Shown piece after piece: positions 1 to 6,009 of a stretch of DNA of 6,296 nt (position 1 is its first letter; every line of letters starts with the position of its first letter). The DNA comes from Methylococcaceae bacterium (GTDB taxonomy: Bacteria > Pseudomonadota > Gammaproteobacteria > Methylococcales > Methylomonadaceae): contig CANNNN010000156.1 in the NCBI GenBank assembly GCA_947506075.1, positions 1-6,296 on the forward strand, written 5' to 3'. A program made the translations under genes and the position numbers. The notes below the pieces were generated by a model that saw only the letters and a list, made by a program, of their open reading frames with translations, was not told the origin of the DNA and ran no database searches.

Positions 1-212
1 AAGCCTTGTAAGCCGCTATTAACGAATATTTTTACATGGTTGGTGACCGTGTCTTCGTCGACTCTTACGATATCCGCTATTTCACAACGCGAATAGCCCT
101 TCGCTCTGAGATAAATGATTAGACATTTTTTTCGAGCCAATGAACTGGTGTTTGATAACATTTCATCATATAGCTCGTCCAGTTGTTGTTCGGTCAATTC
201 TAAAGTGATCAT
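1..212 (-). CDS. IS630-type transposase N-terminal helix-turn-helix region, partial (cut by window edge)
   Basis: Reading the minus strand from the ATG at 212-210 gives 70 uninterrupted codons running off the left edge. The peptide starts MITLELTEQQLDELYDEM and contains a helix-turn-helix-like stretch, roughly residues 30-65, with the pattern RAKGYSRCEIADIVRVDED followed by TVTNHVKIF and a closing SGLQG. That layout (short acidic leader, conserved Arg/Lys helix, GYS-x-x-EIA, then T-V-x-N-H/W and G-L-x-G) is typical of the N-terminal DNA-binding domain of IS630/Tc1-like transposases. A GGAG ribosome binding site sits 8 bases upstream of the ATG. The catalytic DDE domain would lie beyond the window, so it is not possible to say whether the element is intact, frameshifted or a remnant. 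It could instead be a stand-alone HTH protein of the same fold. Confidence 0.72.
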   Translation of the reverse strand, partial: MITLELTEQQLDELYDEMLSNTSSLARKKCLIIYLRAKGYSRCEIADIVRVDEDTVTNHVKIFVNSGLQG

Positions 213-301
213 AAAAGACGCTCCGGTGTTGGACAGGATTTTTTGCGCTTTTTACTATATTTTCACAAAAATTAAAACCGAGAAATTAACCGTTCGGAGT
301 A
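213..301. mobile_element. Probable end of the IS630-like element (leader region and candidate terminus)
   Basis: These 89 bases lie upstream of the transposase start and are AT-rich and non-coding. Read on the minus strand, the outer part runs TATACTCCGAACGGTTAATT. IS630-family elements insert at TA dinucleotides and duplicate them, and a TA TA pair sits at 300-303, so the element boundary is plausibly at 299-301. This is inferred: the matching inverted repeat at the far end is outside the window. Confidence 0.35.
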
Positions 302-332
302 TAGCTGGCAAATAGCACAATGGCAGGCCTGA

Positions 333-341
333 TGCTAAAAT
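333..341 (+). promoter_or_regulatory. Candidate extended -10 promoter for the cupin gene
   Basis: TGC followed by TAAAAT at 336-341 makes an extended -10 element. The hexamer 17 bases upstream (TAGCAC, 313-318) is a poor -35 match. Transcription would start near 348, leaving a leader of about 27 bases before the ATG at 375. It rests on motif resemblance only. Confidence 0.3.
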
Positions 342-350
342 CGTCTTTTC

Positions 351-365
351 AATAAACAATTTATT
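351..365. repeat. AT-only inverted repeat just upstream of the cupin ribosome binding site
   Basis: AATAAA (351-356) and TTTATT (360-365) form a perfect 6-bp inverted repeat around the loop CAA, ending directly before the AGGA of the ribosome binding site. As an RNA hairpin it would be very weak; as DNA it could be an operator half-site pair. In AT-rich sequence it may also be chance. Confidence 0.25.
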
Positions 366-374
366 AGGATGATC

Positions 375-665
375 ATGAGCAAAATTACTGTCGAACACAA
401 TCCGAGCGAAGCGCGTTTAAAAGAGCTGGGTGTTTTCAGCTGGGAAATCTGGGAAAAAGAAATTTCAAAATTTCCAATCGATTTTGATGAAACTGAATGT
501 GCCTATATCCTGGATGGCGAAATTTTGGTAACTCCCGCTGACGGAGAGCCGGTACGCATTTTACCGGGCGATCTGGTATCTTTCCATGCGGGATTGGACA
601 GTCAATGGGAAGTGGTCAAACCCTTGCGCAAGCATTACAGCTATGCATATCCCAATGGTGTTTAG
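375..665 (+). CDS. Small single-domain cupin protein (DUF861/EutQ-like, Cupin_3)
   Basis: A 96-residue protein making up one cupin barrel, the usual size for this family. Conserved family blocks are visible: EARLKELGV (about 12-20), W23/W26, DETECAYILDGE (38-49), VTPADGEPVRILPGDLVSF (52-70) and W78, with RKHY at 85-88. The two-histidine core of classical cupin motif 1 is not present and motif 2 has HAG in place of PxG, so canonical metal binding is doubtful and the enzymatic role, if any, cannot be named. I chose the ATG at 375 over the in-frame ATG at 369 because AGGA (366-369) is then a properly placed ribosome binding site 5 bases upstream and would otherwise overlap the start codon. It appears monocistronic, between an IS end and a convergent gene. 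No signal peptide or membrane segment is visible, so it is probably cytosolic. Confidence 0.85.
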   Translation: MSKITVEHNPSEARLKELGVFSWEIWEKEISKFPIDFDETECAYILDGEILVTPADGEPVRILPGDLVSFHAGLDSQWEVVKPLRKHYSYAYPNGV

Positions 666-711
666 ACTATCAATCAGTAACTTAACGGTTTAAGACTGAA
701 CAAAGTATTTT

Positions 712-752
712 CACGAAGACATGAAAATTTATTTCGTGTCTTCGTGTCTTCG
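712..752. repeat. Long intergenic hairpin merged with an 8-bp tandem repeat (CACGAAGACA type)
   Basis: Arms 712-726 and 732-746 pair over 15 bp with one G-T wobble (T722 with G736) around a 5-base loop. The right arm is itself part of a tandem repeat: TTCGTGTC occurs at 733-740 and again at 741-748, followed by TTCG. It lies between two convergent genes (stops at 665 and 793). No T-run follows the stem on either strand, so it does not look like a classical intrinsic terminator, although it could still block readthrough. Similar CACGAAGACACGAAG-type intergenic repeats occur in many environmental bacterial genomes, from general recollection. Confidence 0.7.
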
Positions 753-792
753 CAACAGCGCCTTACCTATTGTCTCAAAATCCACCAAAAAT

Positions 793-1926
793 TTACTGCT
801 TAAACGGCAGGTAAGCAGCGGCATCCTGCTTATAACTCTGCACGGCTTTTTGTTCCCTGTCTAAAAAATGTTCAATCGCAGCTGCAAACCTGGCATCTTT
901 GATCCAGTGTGCGGAATAGGTGGTGATCGGTTCAAAACCACGCGAAATTTTATGCTCTCCCTGGGCGCCTGAATCAAACCGCTTTAAGCCTCTCTCTATA
1001 CAATAATCCAGTCCCTGGTAATAACAGGTTTCAAAATGCAGGCTGTTATATTCGTCATAACAACCCCAATACCTGCCATACAAGGTATCGCTGCCGACAA
1101 AACTTAATGCCGCCGCAATCGTCTTATCGTCTCTAATCGCCAGTACCAGCAATAATTGCTCGCCCATGGTTGCGGCTATTTGTTGAAAAAACGCCAGATT
1201 CAGATAAGGCTGCGAGCCTCTTTTTACATAAGTCATCGCGTAAAACTGAAAAAATGCCTGCCATTGCGACTCGCTGACCTCCGTTCCTGTAATACGCAAT
1301 AAATGGATACCCTGTTCGCTGACCTTACGCCGTTCACGCTTGAGCATTTTGCGTTTACTGGCATTCAGAGTATGCAGAAAATCATTGAAATCACTGTAAC
1401 CCTGGTTAAACCATTGAAACTGAACGCCTTCCCGAATACTTAAACCCAATGACCGTAACAGCTCCGCCTGTTGTTGTTCAGGAAACAAGCAATGCCACGA
1501 CGAAATATTTAGCTGTTCTGAACGCTGTTTTACAAAAGCCAGCAAAATCTGCGTAACGGCCAGCTGATCTGTGCCTTCCGGCTGAATGACTATGCGAGCT
1601 CCCTGGCAGGGCGTAAAAGGGATAGCTGTCACCCATTTCGGATAATAAGCGAGTCCGTGCTGCTGATAGGCCTGCGCCCATTGGTGATCAAACACATATT
1701 CACCGTAGGAGTGCAGCTTGTGATACAGCGGCATAACTGCAAGCAATTTTTCCTGATCCATAACCAGCAAATGCGCAGGCATCCACCCTGTTTGCTCGGA
1801 AACAGATCCACTTTGCTCCAGCGCTAATAAAAACTCATGGCGCAGAAAAGGATAAGCCACACCAGTCAGCAGATTCCAGGCAGCGCTATCAACCTGCGCC
1901 ATGCTATTGATTTGTTTTACTTCCAT
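793..1926 (-). CDS. FemAB-like / COG3146 (DUF482) predicted N-acyltransferase, GNAT fold
   Basis: A 377-residue protein, normal length for the DUF482 (FemAB_like) family. Conserved blocks in order: FLRHEFLLALEQSGSV (27-42); SYGEYVFDHQWA (73-84); IPFTPCQGAR (103-112); a basic segment ASKRKMLKRERRKV (190-203); LYGRYWG (282-288); and GAQGEHKISRGFEP (320-333). These proteins resemble the Fem peptidyltransferases, which add amino acids to cell-wall precursors, but the substrate of this branch is not established and no peptidoglycan role is shown here. No signal peptide is seen. The ATG at 1926 is preferred over the in-frame GTG at 1953: the residues after it align with the family's opening beta strand, and a candidate promoter would place the transcript start downstream of the GTG. 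No Shine-Dalgarno is evident for either. It stands alone, divergent from the DUF938 gene and convergent with the cupin gene. Confidence 0.85.
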   Translation of the reverse strand: MEVKQINSMAQVDSAAWNLLTGVAYPFLRHEFLLALEQSGSVSEQTGWMPAHLLVMDQEKLLAVMPLYHKLHSYGEYVFDHQWAQAYQQHGLAYYPKWVTAIPFTPCQGARIVIQPEGTDQLAVTQILLAFVKQRSEQLNISSWHCLFPEQQQAELLRSLGLSIREGVQFQWFNQGYSDFNDFLHTLNASKRKMLKRERRKVSEQGIHLLRITGTEVSESQWQAFFQFYAMTYVKRGSQPYLNLAFFQQIAATMGEQLLLVLAIRDDKTIAAALSFVGSDTLYGRYWGCYDEYNSLHFETCYYQGLDYCIERGLKRFDSGAQGEHKISRGFEPITTYSAHWIKDARFAAAIEHFLDREQKAVQSYKQDAAAYLPFKQ

Positions 1927-1953
1927 TTTTAAAAACAGTACAGTTAAAGCCAC

Positions 1954-1962
1954 AGAATAGCA
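1954..1962 (-). promoter_or_regulatory. Candidate extended -10 promoter for the FemAB-like gene
   Basis: On the minus strand TGC (1962-1960) precedes TATTCT (1959-1954), an extended -10 form matching the hexamer consensus at four of six positions; no convincing -35 is visible. Transcription would begin near 1947, about 20 bases before the ATG at 1926. It lies in the 53-bp divergent gap shared with the DUF938 gene, so promoters for both genes must overlap or lie within coding sequence. Confidence 0.25.
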
Positions 1963-1979
1963 TCAATCCCTAAAAAGCC

Positions 1980-2588
1980 ATGCCCCATAAACCTTTTTCT
2001 CAGGCCTGTGACAATAATAAAGCACCCATTTTGGATGTGCTCAGCACCATTTTTTGCCAGCCAACGACTGTTTGGGAAATCGGCAGCGGTACGGGCCAGC
2101 ATGCCTGCTATTTTGCCAGACACCTTCCGCATCTGACATGGCAAGCTACCGATAGGGCTGACAATATTCCGGGTATTTGTTTGTGGCAGCAAGAAGCGCA
2201 GTTAGCCAATTTGAAACCGCCGATAACACTGGACGTCACCGATGCGGTATGGCCCTGCGAATCCTGTGACGCCTTATTTACCGCCAATACCCTGCATATC
2301 ATGAGCTCGAGTGAAGTACGGATATTATTTGATCGCCTGGCTGTTTATCTGAAACCTAAAGCGCTGGTGTGTATATATGGCCCATTTAATTATAACGGGA
2401 CCTATACCAGTGACAGCAATGCCCGATTTGATCGATGGCTTAAAAACCAAAACCCTTCAAGCGGCATTAAAAACGCTGAAGACATCTTGTTTTTGGCAAC
2501 AGCCAGAGGTTTAAGCTTATTGCATGATATTGCGATGCCTGCCAACAATCGTTTGCTAGTGCTGCAAAACAGCGAAGAGCTGCGTTAA
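1980..2588 (+). CDS. DUF938 family, SAM-dependent methyltransferase-like protein
   Basis: A 202-residue protein matching the DUF938 family (about 200 residues) along its full length. The opening KPFSQACDNNKAPIL (4-18) is the family signature. WEIGSGTGQH (32-41) is the glycine-rich motif I of Rossmann-fold methyltransferases, which binds S-adenosylmethionine. D58 after the second strand fits the acidic ribose-binding position. LDVTD (84-88), ANTLHIM (102-108), YGPFNY (133-138) and SDSNARFD (144-151) follow, and the protein ends with MPANNRLLVLQ (186-196), another family hallmark. The substrate is unknown. Soluble, with no signal peptide. The start is the ATG at 1980; only a weak AAAAAG lies upstream, but an earlier start would cut further into the 53-bp divergent gap and family length supports this one. 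It converges with the SDR gene, 45 bp apart. Confidence 0.87.
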   Translation: MPHKPFSQACDNNKAPILDVLSTIFCQPTTVWEIGSGTGQHACYFARHLPHLTWQATDRADNIPGICLWQQEAQLANLKPPITLDVTDAVWPCESCDALFTANTLHIMSSSEVRILFDRLAVYLKPKALVCIYGPFNYNGTYTSDSNARFDRWLKNQNPSSGIKNAEDILFLATARGLSLLHDIAMPANNRLLVLQNSEELR

Positions 2589-2612
2589 ATCTTTTGTTGT
2601 TTTTGTACTGAT

Positions 2613-2640
2613 GCGCTCTGCTGGCGCTGTTTATTATTTT
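2613..2640 (+). terminator. Weak candidate terminator after the DUF938 gene
   Basis: GCGC (2613-2616) and GCGC (2624-2627) can form a 4-bp stem with a 7-base loop, followed by the T-rich stretch TGTTTATTATTTT. The stem is short and the T-tract is interrupted, and the T-rich part overlaps the stop codon of the convergent SDR gene. It is the only terminator-like structure I see in the 45-bp gap. Confidence 0.2.
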
Positions 2641-3347
2641 TTAAATTTCACAACCTTATTCAGAGGACTCAGATTGATTTCATCTATCACAATCTGCGTC
2701 CGCGAATTAAGCACGTAAGATACCGCTTCGGCAACATCGTCCGGCTCAATAAAATTACTGACATCATCGCCCGGCTCAAATGCCAGGTCGTCAAAAAATT
2801 CGGTCTTGACCATGCCCGGATTGATCAGGCAGATACGGACATTGCTTTTGCCACATTCTTCACGCAATGCCTGGGTAAAGCCTCGTAGCGCAAACTTGCT
2901 GGCGCAATACAGCGCTCCTTTACGACTGCCTTTTAAGGCCGCTTCTGAGCCGATAAAAATCAAATCGCTATGCTTCTTACGTTTTAACGCTGGCATTAAC
3001 GCTCGCACTAAAAACGCCTGACTGGTAAAGTTCAGCGTCATCAAATCTTCGATTTGCGCATAGGAAAACTCTTCGACCGAGCCGAACTGCCCCCTACCGG
3101 CACAAAAAACCACAGCATCGAGCTCCGGAAACCTTTGCTCCAGAGCGCGCATTTTTTGCGGTAACTCATTTAACCTGCTTAAATCCAGCTGCACCGGCGT
3201 GAAGTTATCCATAGTCCGGATGAATTTTCCGCAATCGCGGGAGGCACCGATCACATTATGCCCCTGTTGCAATAAATTTTTGGCGATCGCGCGACCTATG
3301 CCGGAACTTGCACCAGTCACCAGGATAGTGCGTTTTATAATGCGCAT
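2634..3347 (-). CDS. Short-chain dehydrogenase/reductase (classical SDR)
   Basis: A 237-residue NAD(P)-dependent oxidoreductase of usual classical-SDR length. The dinucleotide-binding motif TGASSGIG is at 11-18; R37 after the second strand (ASRD) suggests NADP(H) preference. The FCAG at 81-84 replaces the usual NNAG. The catalytic set is complete: N106, S134, Y147 and K151 (YCASK), followed by the NPGMVKTEFF block (176-185). The substrate cannot be read from sequence. I chose the ATG at 3347 because the residues after it begin the first beta strand directly; an upstream in-frame TTG at 3395 would add 16 unrelated residues lying inside the preceding gene. The start overlaps the end of the SPL-like gene by 13 bp, so the two are almost certainly co-transcribed and may be translationally coupled, suggesting a shared process. 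No good Shine-Dalgarno precedes it, consistent with coupling. Confidence 0.9.
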   Translation of the reverse strand: MRIIKRTILVTGASSGIGRAIAKNLLQQGHNVIGASRDCGKFIRTMDNFTPVQLDLSRLNELPQKMRALEQRFPELDAVVFCAGRGQFGSVEEFSYAQIEDLMTLNFTSQAFLVRALMPALKRKKHSDLIFIGSEAALKGSRKGALYCASKFALRGFTQALREECGKSNVRICLINPGMVKTEFFDDLAFEPGDDVSNFIEPDDVAEAVSYVLNSRTQIVIDEINLSPLNKVVKFKK

Positions 3348-4327
3348 GGAAAAAATTTCTCGGCTGGAATGTAAGTCAGGATTTGTTCGGCGCAATAGCT
3401 CATCATTTCTTGCTCCAATTCCTGTTTATAAGACACCATTCCTTGCTGACTGACCAGCGGACTGGCAAAGAGTTTTTCTTCAGGATAAAGTTTATGCACT
3501 TTTTTAAAAAAACTCTCCGGTAATCTGAATACGCCAAGACTGACCGAATGCAGCAAGTTTAAATCGATACAGGAAAAAACCTGTTCGAAAAATTGTCGGT
3601 AGTCTTGTTGATAGCCGGATTGATAAATCAGTGGATCGAAGCGCAGGCCAATTTGCCAGCCCTGATCCTGTAATTTGCATAAGGCGTCCAGACGGCGTTG
3701 CACCGAGGGCGCTTTAGCCTCGACTTTTTTGGCTATTTCGTCGGGGGACAGGCTGAAAGCCACGATGCAGCGGGGTAGGGGATTGCGATTTAACAGGCTT
3801 CTGACCTGGGTGCTTTTGGTTCTTAATTCCAGCCAGGCATTGGGGAGGCTGGCAAAAAACGGCAGAAACTGCTCGGCAAAGCCTGTTACCGGCTCCAAAG
3901 CCAGACTGTCGCAATCGTAGCCGGAAAAAAAATGCAGGCTTTCATCAGGCGAATTGGCACACAGCTGCCGAATGTCTTGCTGAAAATCCTCGTAATTGAC
4001 AAACAGCACATAGTTTGCCGACTGATACATGCCCTGCAAAAAACAGTAACGGCAATCGTACAGGCAATTCAGCATGTGCGAAAAATAATAATTCCGTGTA
4101 GCGCCGATGCCATAACCTGAGGGTGCCGGCAGCGCAAAGTTTTTATATTTTTCCGCCAGTATCAGGGCGGGCTGTTGTTTTTGCAGACGAAAGTTTTGCG
4201 CTTTAGGATTAAACACTTCGCCGTAACGAGTGCAGACTATTTTTCGTGCTTGCGGGAATCGCTCAGCTATCTCCAGAACACGGGGGTGCTGCAGGATGGC
4301 TTCTTCTATATATATGGTTTCAATCAT
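3335..4327 (-). CDS. Radical SAM protein of the spore photoproduct lyase (SPL) family
   Basis: A 330-residue protein, close to the roughly 340 of Bacillus SPL. The radical SAM iron-sulfur motif is C88-LYD-C92-RY-C95 (CxxxCxxC), followed by FLQG, as in SPL (CxYCYLQ). C139 in GYDCDSLALEP lies 44 residues after the last cluster cysteine, matching within one residue the spacing to the Bacillus hydrogen-donor cysteine (C141), so it may be the equivalent. Of the two tyrosines flanking the last cluster cysteine in Bacillus SPL, the first is kept (Y94) and the second is F96. SPL repairs the spore photoproduct, a UV thymine dimer; in a non-sporulating gammaproteobacterium the substrate is unknown, though related DNA or nucleotide radical chemistry is possible. 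It is soluble and is the first gene of a two-gene unit with the overlapping SDR. Start ATG at 4327; only a weak ribosome binding site is visible. Confidence 0.88.
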   Translation of the reverse strand: MIETIYIEEAILQHPRVLEIAERFPQARKIVCTRYGEVFNPKAQNFRLQKQQPALILAEKYKNFALPAPSGYGIGATRNYYFSHMLNCLYDCRYCFLQGMYQSANYVLFVNYEDFQQDIRQLCANSPDESLHFFSGYDCDSLALEPVTGFAEQFLPFFASLPNAWLELRTKSTQVRSLLNRNPLPRCIVAFSLSPDEIAKKVEAKAPSVQRRLDALCKLQDQGWQIGLRFDPLIYQSGYQQDYRQFFEQVFSCIDLNLLHSVSLGVFRLPESFFKKVHKLYPEEKLFASPLVSQQGMVSYKQELEQEMMSYCAEQILTYIPAEKFFPCAL

Positions 4328-4369
4328 AAGTTCTGTTTATTGGTAACTTATCCTCAGCGTTGTCTATTT

Positions 4370-4398
4370 ATAATAGAACTCGGGGGATTCGGATTAAA
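4370..4398 (-). promoter_or_regulatory. Candidate promoter for the SPL-like/SDR operon
   Basis: On the minus strand TTTAAT (4398-4393) and TATTAT (4375-4370) are separated by 17 bases; the -10 matches five of six consensus positions, the -35 only three. Transcription would start near 4363, giving a leader of about 36 bases. The -35 part lies inside the GGATT repeat, and the -10 lies inside a small perfect inverted repeat (TCTATT 4363-4368, AATAGA 4372-4377). Confidence 0.35.
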
Positions 4399-4478
4399 CG
4401 GATTTACGCGGATTTTTTTAAAATCTGCCGCCAAGTTTACTTTGCGCTATTTAATCAGTGTTTATCAGCCTAATCAGG
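4385..4478. repeat. Degenerate GGATT/AATCAG intergenic repeat
   Basis: GGATT occurs four times within 30 bases (4385, 4391, 4400, 4410), giving GGATTAAACGGATTTACGCG plus GATT. About 40 bases further on, AATCAGTGTTTATCAGCC and TAATCAGG give a diverged reverse-complement counterpart. The block resembles the GGATTACACGGATTTACGCGG-type intergenic sequence seen in many environmental bacterial genomes, from general recollection. It sits in the divergent gap between the SPL-like gene and proC. No long open frame on either strand looks protein-like here. Confidence 0.55.
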
Positions 4479-4517
4479 CGTCCCATTGTCAGTTATCTAT
4501 GTCTAATGTAGCACAGC

Positions 4518-4548
4518 TTGGCAGATCAAAAGCCTTGTGATTTATTAT
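4518..4548 (+). promoter_or_regulatory. Candidate promoter for proC-yggT
   Basis: TTGGCA (4518-4523) matches the -35 consensus at five of six positions. Seventeen bases later TTTATT (4541-4546) is preceded by TGA as an extended -10; the overlapping TATTAT (4543-4548) is the closer hexamer but at 19-base spacing. Either would start transcription around 4553-4556, leaving a leader of about 45-50 bases. A separate TAAAAT at 4566-4571 lacks a partner at suitable distance. Confidence 0.35.
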
Positions 4549-4601
4549 GCCGACCTCATATAGGGTAAAATACTTTTAACTCAACAATCTCATTATCAAT
4601 C

Positions 4602-5429
4602 ATGAAAACAAACAAGATAGGTTTTATCGGCGGCGGCAATATGGCGTCTAGTTTGATCAGCGGATTAATTGCCAGCGGCCATGCACCGGAACAAATTTGG
4701 GTTTCGGATATTAACCCGGACGCGCTGACTACGCTTGAGCATGAGCTTAAGGTTAACACCTCGGTAAACAATGATGACATCATTAAGGCGGTTGATGTCG
4801 TAGTTCTGGCGGTCAAGCCGCAAGCCTTGAGCGCTGTCGCACAGAGTATTGCCGCGCAGATTCAGCAAAGGAAATCGCTGGTGGTATCAATCGCTGCAGG
4901 CATTAGCCAGAGCAGTTTGAGTCGCTGGTTAGGCGTTGATACTGCTATTGTACGCTGCATGCCCAATACACCTGCGCTGGTGCTGACCGGCGCTACTGCC
5001 TTGCATGCCAATAACAAGGTAACGGCCGAACAACGCAACCTGGCGGAAAGTATCCTACGTGCTGTCGGCATTGCGCTCTGGGTCGAAGATGAAGCCGAAC
5101 TGGACGCAGTGACCGCAGTTTCCGGCAGCGGCCCTGCTTATTATTTTTTGCTGATGGAGGCGATGGAAAAAGCCGCGTTGGAACTGGGTCTGAGCGAAGG
5201 GACTGCGCGCTTGCTGGTGCAACAAACCGCCTTAGGTGCGGCTAAAATAGCGCTGGAATCATCCGAGTCCCCGGAACAGTTACGTAAACGCGTTACCTCT
5301 TCCGGCGGCACCACGCAGCAAGCCATAGAGACGTTTGAGCAAGGCGGTTTTACCGAACTGGTTTCAAAAGCATTACATGCGGCCCGAGACCGTTCTATTG
5401 AAATGTCCAAACAAATGGAGAACACCTGA
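4602..5429 (+). CDS. proC: Pyrroline-5-carboxylate reductase
   Basis: A 275-residue protein of standard length that catalyses the last step of proline synthesis, NAD(P)H-dependent reduction of 1-pyrroline-5-carboxylate to L-proline, in the cytosol. The N-terminal Rossmann motif is GFIGGGNM (7-14), followed by LAVKPQ (69-74), SIAAGI (96-101) and RCMPNTPA (118-125). The C-terminal dimerisation and substrate-binding domain has AVSGSGPAYYF (172-182) and the P5CR signature VTSSGGTTQQAIETFEQGGF (231-250). All hallmark residues are present. The start ATG at 4602 puts the Rossmann strand at the expected position; no Shine-Dalgarno is evident upstream (CTCATTATCAATC). It overlaps yggT by one base in TGATG. 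The often-associated upstream yggS is absent here; a repeat-bearing gap and divergent SPL-like gene occupy that place. Confidence 0.97.
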   Translation: MKTNKIGFIGGGNMASSLISGLIASGHAPEQIWVSDINPDALTTLEHELKVNTSVNNDDIIKAVDVVVLAVKPQALSAVAQSIAAQIQQRKSLVVSIAAGISQSSLSRWLGVDTAIVRCMPNTPALVLTGATALHANNKVTAEQRNLAESILRAVGIALWVEDEAELDAVTAVSGSGPAYYFLLMEAMEKAALELGLSEGTARLLVQQTALGAAKIALESSESPEQLRKRVTSSGGTTQQAIETFEQGGFTELVSKALHAARDRSIEMSKQMENT

Positions 5430-6004
5430 TGGATTCTAGCTACATGACCGATCCGGTTATTTTTATCATCGACTCGCTGTTTTCGCTGTATATTCTGGCG
5501 GTTTTACTGCGTTTTTTATTGCAATGGAGCGGCGCTGATTTTTACAACCCAATCTCCCAGTTTCTGGTCAAGGCGACGCATCCACCGTTAAAACTGCTGC
5601 GTCGTTTTGTGCCGTCTATTGGAAAAATAGATACATCCTCACTGGTCCTGGTATTCAGCCTGCAGTTTCTGGCTGATTTTTCGATCTTGCTGCTGAAAGG
5701 TGTGACCCTCAATATCGGCGCATTGACGATATTATCGCTGACCCAATTGGTGTCGTTGCTGATCAATATCTTCATCTATGCGGTATTTGCCAGGGCCATA
5801 CTCAGCTGGATGAATCCCGGCATGTTTGGTGCCGCATCCTCTATCTTGCACAGCCTAACCGAGCCGTTGCTTAACACCTGCCGCAAATTTATTCCCGATC
5901 TGGGCGGCATGGACTTGTCGCCGTTGGCCGCGTTAATGCTATTGCAGCTGGCAAAAATGGTCATCCTGCCGCCGTTGCATCAATTAGCCAACTTGATCGG
6001 TTAA
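5429..6004 (+). CDS. yggT: YggT family integral membrane protein (two YggT repeats)
   Basis: A 191-residue hydrophobic protein with two copies of the YggT module. Repeat 1 has a membrane helix at about 9-32 ending in RFLLQW, then NPISQFLVKATHPPL (40-54), RRFVPSIG (58-65) and a second helix at about 69-92. Repeat 2 has a helix at about 101-127 ending in RAILSWMNP (122-130), then SLTEPLL (142-148), RKFIPDLGGMDLSPL (152-166) and a final helix to about 186. This predicts four segments in the inner membrane. The biochemical role is unsettled; relatives have been connected with osmotic tolerance in E. coli and with septum or plastid division functions elsewhere. The start overlaps the proC stop as TGATG, with GGAG at 5417-5420 eight bases upstream, which favours this ATG over the in-frame ATG at 5444 and indicates translational coupling. 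Confidence 0.94.
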   Translation: MDSSYMTDPVIFIIDSLFSLYILAVLLRFLLQWSGADFYNPISQFLVKATHPPLKLLRRFVPSIGKIDTSSLVLVFSLQFLADFSILLLKGVTLNIGALTILSLTQLVSLLINIFIYAVFARAILSWMNPGMFGAASSILHSLTEPLLNTCRKFIPDLGGMDLSPLAALMLLQLAKMVILPPLHQLANLIG

Positions 6005-6009
6005 AGCTT

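Noticed and set aside
115..315. Plus-strand 66-codon open frame at the left end
   Set aside because: It runs antisense to the transposase reading frame and then through its AT-rich leader; the Ser-rich peptide has no recognisable domain.
681..694. CTTAA-CGGT-TTAAG inverted repeat
   Set aside because: A five-base AT-rich stem is expected by chance; no link to a neighbouring signal.
1927..1953. GTG start at 1953 for the FemAB-like gene (386 residues)
   Set aside because: It has no properly spaced ribosome binding site, and the added nine residues fall outside the family's usual start; kept only as an alternative.
3348..3395. TTG start at 3395 for the SDR gene (253 residues)
   Set aside because: The 16 extra residues precede the first Rossmann strand, lie wholly within the SPL-like coding region, and begin with a rare start codon.
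4175..4540. Plus-strand 121-codon open frame
   Set aside because: The first half is antisense to the SPL-like gene and the second half covers the intergenic repeat and the candidate proC promoter; composition is not protein-like.
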